Below, piece after piece: positions 6,025 to 10,946 of a stretch of DNA of 10,946 nt. How positions within the stretch are numbered: position 1 is the first letter of the stretch; every line of letters starts with the position of its first letter. The translations under genes were made by a program, and so were the position numbers. This stretch comes from an uncultured Clostridia bacterium (GTDB lineage Bacteria > Bacillota > Clostridia > Peptostreptococcales > Anaerovoracaceae): assembly GCA_934277655.1 (NCBI GenBank), contig CAKQVC010000042.1:1-10946 (forward strand), given 5' to 3'. The notes below the pieces were generated by a model. The model was not told where the DNA came from. It saw only the letters and a program-made list of their open reading frames with translations, and made no database searches.

Positions 6025-6924
6025 ATGATTTATATAAAAGAAGTGCCTTATAAAATGGCTGGAAGAATGTTTCACATTAATGACAGCGTTATTACCGTTG
6101 GCGGTAAAGACGGAACTGCTACGGTAACCTTTGGCGACGGACAGGTTCCACTAATTGCAGGACCATGTGCGATAGAGTCGCACAGCCAGCTTCTGGACAT
6201 CGCCCAAAAGATAAAAAACGCAGGAGCAGATGTTTTGCGGGGTGGTGCGTTTAAGCCCCGGACATCCCCCTATTCGTTTCAAGGCCTTGGTGCGGAAGGA
6301 TTGCAGTATTTATCGGAAGCAAAAGCTCTGACCGGACTTCCGACCGTATCGGAAATTATGGATGCCAGCCAGATTCCATTATTTGAGGATGTCGATATTC
6401 TGCAGGTGGGGGCAAAGAATATGCAGAATTTCAGTCTGCTGAAAGCGCTTGGACAGGTAAAGAAGCCTGTTCTGCTTAAGAGAGGGTTTGGCTGCACGAT
6501 CGAAGAATTTTTACTGAGTGCAGAGTATATTCTTGCTTACGGCAACCCAAATGTCATTCTTTGCGAACGTGGAGAAAAGACCTTCGAGCCGATGACGAAG
6601 TTTTCCATGGACATGGGCGTGTTTTCTCTGATCCGGGAACAGTCCCATCTTCCGGTTATCGCTGATCCAAGTCACGGCAGCAGTAACGCGTCTCTTGTGC
6701 GTCCACTGACAAAAGCTGCCGTTGTTGCCGGTGCACAGGGAATTATGGTAGAAGTTCATGATGATCCGGAAAATGCACTTTGCGATGGGAAGCAGGCAAT
6801 TTCTTCGAATGAACTTGGTGATATTGCCAAAGATATCCAAGTGCTGGCTCCTTATGCTCATCACCCGAAAAATCCTTTTCTCGGTAATTTAAATGATATT
6901 AAATTGCATACAAGTAAAGAATAG
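6025..6924 (+). CDS. aroF: 3-deoxy-7-phosphoheptulonate (DAHP) synthase, type I-beta
   Basis: AroF condenses phosphoenolpyruvate with erythrose 4-phosphate, the first step of the shikimate pathway to Phe, Tyr and Trp. The 299-residue product carries the family signatures: IAGPCAIES (44-52), LRGGAFKPRTSPYSFQG (71-87), KRG (152-154), CERGEKTFE (180-188), ADPSHGSS (213-220) and MVEVHDDPENALCDG (241-255). The metal ligands should be C48, H217, E243 and D254. The start at 6025 is fixed by AAGGAG 7 nt upstream; an in-frame ATG at 5956 has no binding site and would add 23 basic residues. The barrel is preceded by only about 40 residues, shorter than the full ferredoxin-like regulatory domain of Thermotoga-type enzymes, and there is no fused chorismate mutase as in Bacillus. 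It is monocistronic: a terminator follows and the neighbours are on the other strand. Confidence 0.95.
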   Translation: MIYIKEVPYKMAGRMFHINDSVITVGGKDGTATVTFGDGQVPLIAGPCAIESHSQLLDIAQKIKNAGADVLRGGAFKPRTSPYSFQGLGAEGLQYLSEAKALTGLPTVSEIMDASQIPLFEDVDILQVGAKNMQNFSLLKALGQVKKPVLLKRGFGCTIEEFLLSAEYILAYGNPNVILCERGEKTFEPMTKFSMDMGVFSLIREQSHLPVIADPSHGSSNASLVRPLTKAAVVAGAQGIMVEVHDDPENALCDGKQAISSNELGDIAKDIQVLAPYAHHPKNPFLGNLNDIKLHTSKE

Positions 6925-6942
6925 GTGATTTCTGTAAATCAC
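6925..6942 (+). other. small hairpin directly after the aroF stop codon
   Basis: GTGATTT (6925-6931) and AAATCAC (6936-6942) form a perfect 7-bp stem with a 4-nt loop starting at the first base after the stop. There is no U-run, so it is unlikely to terminate; the real terminator is 90 nt further on. It may protect the 3' end. The rest of 6943-7030 shows nothing recognisable. Confidence 0.4.
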
Positions 6943-7030
6943 ACTCATTTCAAAAGCTGGAATTTATCCGGGATAAAAGCATGCATGACGAATTCAATAC
7001 CGATAGGTGTTCTTTACTGCATGTACCAAA

Positions 7031-7089
7031 AAAACCGAACCGGATTTTTAACATCGTTAATTGCCGATTCGGTTTTGCTTTCTTTTTTC
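7031..7089. terminator. bidirectional terminator between aroF and the rnmV-rsmA operon
   Basis: AAAACCGAACCGG (7031-7043) pairs with CCGATTCGGTTTT (7064-7076), with a single C-A mismatch. On the plus strand a T-rich tail follows (TTTTGCTTTCTTTTTTC), and on the minus strand the stem ends in seven T. It should end both aroF and the convergent operon whose last gene stops at 7160. Confidence 0.8.
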
Positions 7090-7159
7090 TTTATTCTTTA
7101 TGATTTAGAATATCTGGTGTCTGCAGACAACAGCCTGGCAGCAGTCTTCGTCTTAATTA

Positions 7160-7708
7160 CTATACCTGTGCCTGTGCTTCCCATTCTTCTCGCAGGATCG
7201 AGTAGACCATATTATCCCTGTCGCTTCCATCGTAAATATGATATCCTTTTCGCTGGATTCCTTCAAACTGGAATCCGCATTTTTCAATCACACGCTGGGA
7301 TCTCTTATTTTGCGGTCCGGTACAGATGGCAAGAACGACCAGATCATCCTCTCTGAAGGCATAGTCCATGACTGCTTTCGCTGCCTCTGTCATATAGCCC
7401 TTTCCCCAGAATTCTTTTCCCAGGGAATATCCCATCTCTTTGCTGGCAACGTCTTCCCTTCTGCGATCTGGTTCCAATCCGATGCTCCCCATAATCTTGC
7501 CGTATTCTTTGTCACGGATTGCCCATACTTCGTTAGGAAGGAAAAGTTCCCGGATGATTTCTGCTGACTCTTCAACACTTGCATGGGGCTTCCAGCCTGC
7601 ATTCGGCCCCACGTCAGGATCTTTTGCGTAAGCATAAAGTCCTTCGGCATCGTCTTTAGACGATGTCCACGGTGTCAATTTTAATCTTTCTGTTTCAATG
7701 GTTTTCAT
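7160..7708 (-). CDS. GNAT-family N-acetyltransferase, RimJ/RimL type
   Basis: This 182-residue protein matches the RimJ/RimL branch of acetyl-CoA-dependent N-acetyltransferases. It opens with IETERLKLTPW; the acetyl-CoA pyrophosphate loop is visible as LGKEFWGKGYMTEA (96-109), followed by the helix KAVMDYAF; the late motif NKRSQRVIEKCGFQFEG (134-150) is the usual N-xx-S cofactor-binding end of the fold. The acceptor cannot be told from sequence: family members modify ribosomal protein N-termini, small amines or antibiotics. It is the last gene of the operon, 21 nt after the polymerase gene; its GGAGG (7726-7722) lies just after that gene's stop, so translation is probably coupled. Spacing from GGAGG to ATG is about 13 nt, slightly long. 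It ends in TAG followed directly by TAA. Confidence 0.9.
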   Translation of the reverse strand: MKTIETERLKLTPWTSSKDDAEGLYAYAKDPDVGPNAGWKPHASVEESAEIIRELFLPNEVWAIRDKEYGKIMGSIGLEPDRRREDVASKEMGYSLGKEFWGKGYMTEAAKAVMDYAFREDDLVVLAICTGPQNKRSQRVIEKCGFQFEGIQRKGYHIYDGSDRDNMVYSILREEWEAQAQV

Positions 7709-7729
7709 TTTAAAATCTCTTCCTCCGTT

Positions 7730-9784
7730 TTATTCTGTCGTGCTGAGAATTTCGCCACTCTTATTTTCAATCTGGCTGACTTTCATGTTTACTGCATCTC
7801 CCGGATCAACATCGTCCAAAAGACCAAGAACATTTTCGCCCAGATAAATCGTATTCAATTCTTTTCCGTTCAGCGTTACTTTGCTATATTGTGTAAAGTT
7901 CTTACCCTTAATATAATATTTATCGCCGATCTTCACAACCTCGTCGATGGTAATATCGTTGACCCCCATCTGTAAATCCGTCGGTTTGAACGGATTTTTG
8001 CCACCGTAAATATAATATTTACCATAAAGCATGTCATATCCGAGAGCTTTGAGGTCGCTCAGATAAGTTTCGCTGTTTTTATGATTCTGTTGGTAGGTAA
8101 AAATCGTTCCCACCTGCAGGTCTACCATATCCATAACATGAGCTGCCAGCTGATAACTGTGGAGATTTTCATCGTCTTTCTGCAGATTCATATTATTCCA
8201 GACGATATACTGTGTTCCGAAAAGATTTCCGTTTTCCAGATCATCTTCCTTAATATCCAGTGCGGGGATATGGTCTCCGTACATGACCAGGATTGTCGGT
8301 TCATCCAGCTTCGCAAGTTCATCGGTCAGTTCCTTTACGAACTGATCCATCTCATAAATCTGGTTGACATAGTATTCATACTTCCATTTCAGTTCTTCTG
8401 TCGGAGCAGAAAGCACTTCGATTTCCGGATTTTCGATTACTTTTTCGCTCGGATATTTTCCGTGGCCTTGCACGGAGATCGTATAGATCATATCCCGTCC
8501 CTTGGTCGAATTGAGTGCGTCCAGGATACATCCGGTCAGAACGTTATCTTTCGCCCAGTTTTTCGGCGTTTTCGCCACATCTTTCATATATTCCAGACTG
8601 GTAAAGGTATCAAATCCCATATTGGAAAACACTGTATTCCGGTTGTAGAATACTGCCCGGTGATTATGGATCGCATGGGATGTATATCCAATACTGTCCA
8701 GGTCGTATGCAAGACTTTCTCCGGTCTTTTCAGTCAAGACTGATTTATATGGATATTCGCCCGGCCCGAAGAACTTCACACTGAGTCCTGTCAGAACCTC
8801 AAATTCAACGTTTGCAGTGCCGGCACCACAAGCCGGTACAGTCAGTTCTCCAGAAGAATACTGACTGTAAAGTTTCCGGAAGTTCGGACAAGGATCTTTG
8901 GAAAGCTCGATGCTTTTTACGGTTGTCGGATCGATGAAAGATTCCAGCTGCAGGAACAGGATATTAGGATAATTTTCATCGACATCTTTCTTTTTCAAAA
9001 GCATAGCGTTATCATCGCCCAGTTCCTTCTTATCGAAAATATTTAAAATCAAATCTTCACTGTACCCGTTCGGTTTGCTTATACCGGTATTCAGCCAGGT
9101 ATTGGTAAAACAATATACTACACCGTAATCCCGGTACGCATAGGCAAGATTTCCGAAGAATGTTTCCACGACCCCGGCATTGACTGCCACTGTCGTAGAA
9201 ATCATTGTAAAAACAGCAACCATGATAACCGCTGCCAGATTGCGTTTTCTCTTCACACCGTCTTTTTTCTGTGGTCCCTTAATAAAGAGGAGAACGACCA
9301 ATCCTATCAGTACTACAATTGCAATGCCTGCCAGCACGATCTCACCCTTGCTCAGGTAGGTCGTCACGATCGTCAAGCCGTCACCCAGATTGCTCAGATC
9401 CTTAACGGTAAACGGCGTCATACGCTGGGTCAGAATCACACCATTGGCAATGCCGATGACCAGCCAGAACAGTGAGATGATCGAAAAAGCGAAGAATCTA
9501 CGTTTAACGAGTGTTGCAAAAACCAACGTTGCAAAAATGATCAGCGCATTATATAAAAACACGAGAGGGCTGGATACCATAAATTTCAGTCCTCCGAAGA
9601 TCCCCACTGTCGGGAATCTTCCAAGCGTTTCAATGATCAGATTCAGTACAAGTGCCAAAACTCCGGCATAGACGAAACCGTTTTTATAAAACCTTTTGCG
9701 ATCCATGGTTTCGACTTCTCTTATCGTTTCTTCTACTTTTCTATCTAGTTTTTCAAACTTGTCAAATTTCTCAAATTTATCCAT
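7730..9784 (-). CDS. LTA-synthase-family glycerophosphate/sulfatase-type transferase with a C-terminal Ig-like domain
   Basis: The 684-residue protein has the LtaS plan. A charged cytoplasmic N-terminus is followed by five membrane helices (about 35-53, 68-93, 96-119, 148-168 and 183-203) and then an extracellular sulfatase-fold domain. Within it E281 (LQLES) and D504/H505 (MYGDH) are likely metal ligands, T323 in CGAGTANVEFE the nucleophile and H441 in QGHGKYP an active-site His. Such enzymes move glycerol phosphate (or another phospho-alcohol) from phosphatidylglycerol to build lipoteichoic acid or decorate surface glycans. Residues about 605-684 go beyond the usual end of LtaS and look like a small beta-rich IPT/TIG-type domain (YYIKGKNF, KVTLNGKEL). 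The N-terminus has a repeat (DKFEKFDKFEKLD). The start has AAAGGGA 7 nt upstream. It lies 20 nt after rsmA and 21 nt before the acetyltransferase gene, so it is within an operon. Whether it makes LTA itself is not decided. Confidence 0.9.
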   Translation of the reverse strand: MDKFEKFDKFEKLDRKVEETIREVETMDRKRFYKNGFVYAGVLALVLNLIIETLGRFPTVGIFGGLKFMVSSPLVFLYNALIIFATLVFATLVKRRFFAFSIISLFWLVIGIANGVILTQRMTPFTVKDLSNLGDGLTIVTTYLSKGEIVLAGIAIVVLIGLVVLLFIKGPQKKDGVKRKRNLAAVIMVAVFTMISTTVAVNAGVVETFFGNLAYAYRDYGVVYCFTNTWLNTGISKPNGYSEDLILNIFDKKELGDDNAMLLKKKDVDENYPNILFLQLESFIDPTTVKSIELSKDPCPNFRKLYSQYSSGELTVPACGAGTANVEFEVLTGLSVKFFGPGEYPYKSVLTEKTGESLAYDLDSIGYTSHAIHNHRAVFYNRNTVFSNMGFDTFTSLEYMKDVAKTPKNWAKDNVLTGCILDALNSTKGRDMIYTISVQGHGKYPSEKVIENPEIEVLSAPTEELKWKYEYYVNQIYEMDQFVKELTDELAKLDEPTILVMYGDHIPALDIKEDDLENGNLFGTQYIVWNNMNLQKDDENLHSYQLAAHVMDMVDLQVGTIFTYQQNHKNSETYLSDLKALGYDMLYGKYYIYGGKNPFKPTDLQMGVNDITIDEVVKIGDKYYIKGKNFTQYSKVTLNGKELNTIYLGENVLGLLDDVDPGDAVNMKVSQIENKSGEILSTTE

Positions 9785-9804
9785 TGTGTCGTCCCTTTCT
9801 CATC

Positions 9805-10689
9805 CTATAGTCTTTCATAAATCTGGTTGGAAAGTTCTGCAAACTCCTCTAAATCCAGTGTTTCTGCCCTGCGTACCGGGTCAATACCTGCTGCCTGCAG
9901 TGCCGCCAGTGCATTTTCCTTTGTAATTCCTTTAACCCCCATTAAAGAATTACTCAATGTCTTTCGCCTTTGACCGAAACCAGCCTTCACAACCCGGAAG
10001 AAAATGTCTTTATCTTTTAGTCGTACAATTTTTTCTTTACGGATGTTCAATCTTAAAACTGCTGAATCCACGTTAGGCTGCGGAACAAAAACATCTCTCG
10101 GTACGGAAACTACCTGGCTGACCTGACAATAATACTGCACTGCAACCGAAATTGCTCCATAGGCTTTCGTTCCAGGATGTGCCTGGATCCGATCAGCAAC
10201 TTCTTTCTGCATCATAACCGTAATACTGTCAGCTTCAATACCATCTTCCAACAGTTTCATGATAATAGGTGTTGTAATATAATAAGGCAGATTGCCGATC
10301 ACTCTGACCGCCTGGTATCTTTCTCCTGTTTTTTCAACCTGCTCTGCTTGTTCTTTTTTAAGGATCTGGTTCACGTCCGTTTTTAGAATATCTGCATGAA
10401 TGACTTCCACATTATCATGCTGCATTAAGGTTTCTTTAAGAATCGGAATCAGATTTTTATCAATTTCAATAGCAATGACCTTACCGCCGGCAGAAGCCGC
10501 TTCGCTGGTTATGACACCGATACCCGGTCCAATTTCCAGAACCAGATCATTTTCTCCAATGCCGGATCCTTCAATGATCTGATCGATAATATTTTTATCT
10601 GTCAGAAAGTTCTGACCCAGACTTTTTGATAATTTGAATCCGTATTTTGCTTTAATCTCTCTGATTTTCTATGGTGCGTAAAGCTTCAT
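9805..10689 (-). pseudogene. rsmA: 16S rRNA (A1518/A1519-N6) dimethyltransferase with an in-frame TAG at codon 7
   Basis: RsmA (KsgA) uses SAM to dimethylate two adjacent adenines in helix 45 of 16S rRNA late in 30S assembly. The frame gives SKSLGQNFLTD (21-31), SAM motif I LEIGPGIG (51-58), the acidic residue in AIEIDKN (73-79), the catalytic motif NLPYY (133-137) and FGQRRKTLSN near the C-terminus, in all 294 codons, which is full length. The ATG at 10689 has AGAGAGGA 5 nt upstream and yields MKLYAP, then TAG (10671-10669), then KIREIKAKYGF, exactly the expected family N-terminus with one codon changed to a stop. The next in-frame ATG (10425, codon 89) lies past SAM motif I and would give an inactive protein. 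So either the gene is disrupted, the TAG is read through, initiation occurs at a non-AUG codon such as ATT at 10656 (which overlaps the rnmV stop), or the base is an error. It overlaps rnmV by 38 nt. Confidence 0.85.
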
Positions 10690-10946
10690 AAAAATCCTCT
10701 CTATTTATGTTAAACTGGTTCAGTTTTTTTAAAAGCCCTTTTGCATTTCCATAGCCAATACCTAAAACTTCTCCCAGTTTTTCTCTTCTTCCTTTCGAAT
10801 CACTCTGTCCCGCAAGTCCCGCTGCGAACAGATCATCATTCGTATATGCAGGTTCAGCGGAGTTGCTCTGAATGGTGCAGCAGGCTTTCTCCAAAGCTTC
10901 TGTGATTGCCTGCGGCTCCGCATTTTCAATCCCGATGTCACCCTTC
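10652..10946 (-). CDS. rnmV: ribonuclease M5, C-terminal part (runs off the right edge)
   Basis: RNase M5 matures 5S rRNA from its precursor. The visible 97 codons read GDIGIENAEPQAITEAL near the window edge, then GLAGQSDSKGRREKLGEVL and GIGYGNAKGLLKKLNQFNI, ending EALRTIENQRD. GxIGVE-like sequence and the RREKLG...GIGYGNAK block are characteristic of the RnmV C-terminus after its Toprim domain; the Toprim part and the start lie beyond 10946. Location just upstream of rsmA is the standard arrangement in Firmicutes and supports the call. Its last 38 nt contain the Shine-Dalgarno-linked ATG of rsmA, so the two are probably translationally coupled. Confidence 0.88.
   Translation of the reverse strand, partial: KGDIGIENAEPQAITEALEKACCTIQSNSAEPAYTNDDLFAAGLAGQSDSKGRREKLGEVLGIGYGNAKGLLKKLNQFNINREDFYEALRTIENQRD

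Noticed and set aside
6925..7356. Plus-strand open frame of 143 codons after aroF
   Set aside because: It begins at the first base after the aroF stop, reads straight through a strong terminator and then overlaps the acetyltransferase gene antisense; no ribosome binding site.
8081..8743. Plus-strand 220-codon open frame
   Set aside because: It is wholly antisense to the catalytic domain of the LTA-synthase-like gene, whose motifs are unmistakable; codon composition fits a shadow frame.
1..10946. CRISPR array, prophage, transposase or toxin-antitoxin module
   Set aside because: No regularly spaced direct repeats, no recombinase or transposase motifs, and no small paired genes were seen on either strand.

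Overview
The window looks like chromosome from a low-to-moderate-GC Gram-positive anaerobe of the class Clostridia (order Eubacteriales). The grounds are the rnmV-rsmA gene pair, a lipoteichoic-acid-synthase-type polymerase, strong AGGAGG-type ribosome binding sites, an AroF of the Bacillus/Clostridium type and a cysteine desulfurase of the Enterococcus EF2568 subfamily. Genus cannot be named from this sequence alone. Almost everything is on the minus strand; the only intact plus-strand gene is aroF.

Left edge (1-943): a 5'-truncated DUF4143-type AAA ATPase remnant, a bidirectional terminator, a complete tRNA-Arg(CCU) on the minus strand with encoded CCA, and, 15 bp from its 5' end in the opposite orientation, a degenerate 73-nt tRNA-like copy sharing the exact 17-nt anticodon arm. 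This looks like a recombination scar next to a tRNA gene. A second terminator with a long loop closes the next gene.

Middle (944-5578, all minus): a RocB-like M20 metallopeptidase, a small lipoprotein of unknown function with its own promoter, a class V aminotransferase-fold cysteine desulfurase, and a YdcF/SanA-like membrane-anchored protein. A terminator-like hairpin sits almost on top of the ribosome binding site of the desulfurase, which suggests attenuation or an internal boundary.

Positions 5579-6024 are a divergent promoter region: a minus promoter for the YdcF gene, and a plus promoter plus about 180 nt of leader with a strong hairpin ahead of aroF (6025-6924), the first enzyme of the shikimate pathway. 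A bidirectional terminator separates aroF from the convergent operon on its right.

Right side (7160-10946, minus): a tightly packed operon, in transcription order rnmV (partial) - rsmA - LTA-synthase-like polymerase - GNAT acetyltransferase. rnmV (5S rRNA maturation) and rsmA (16S rRNA dimethylation) are a classic pair and overlap by 38 nt. The most striking observation in the window is in rsmA: the natural, well-placed ATG opens a frame that matches the family N-terminus but carries an in-frame TAG at codon 7. I see no phage, CRISPR, toxin-antitoxin or secretion system here; the candidates for something unusual are the amber codon in rsmA, the inverted tRNA-like copy and two structured leaders.
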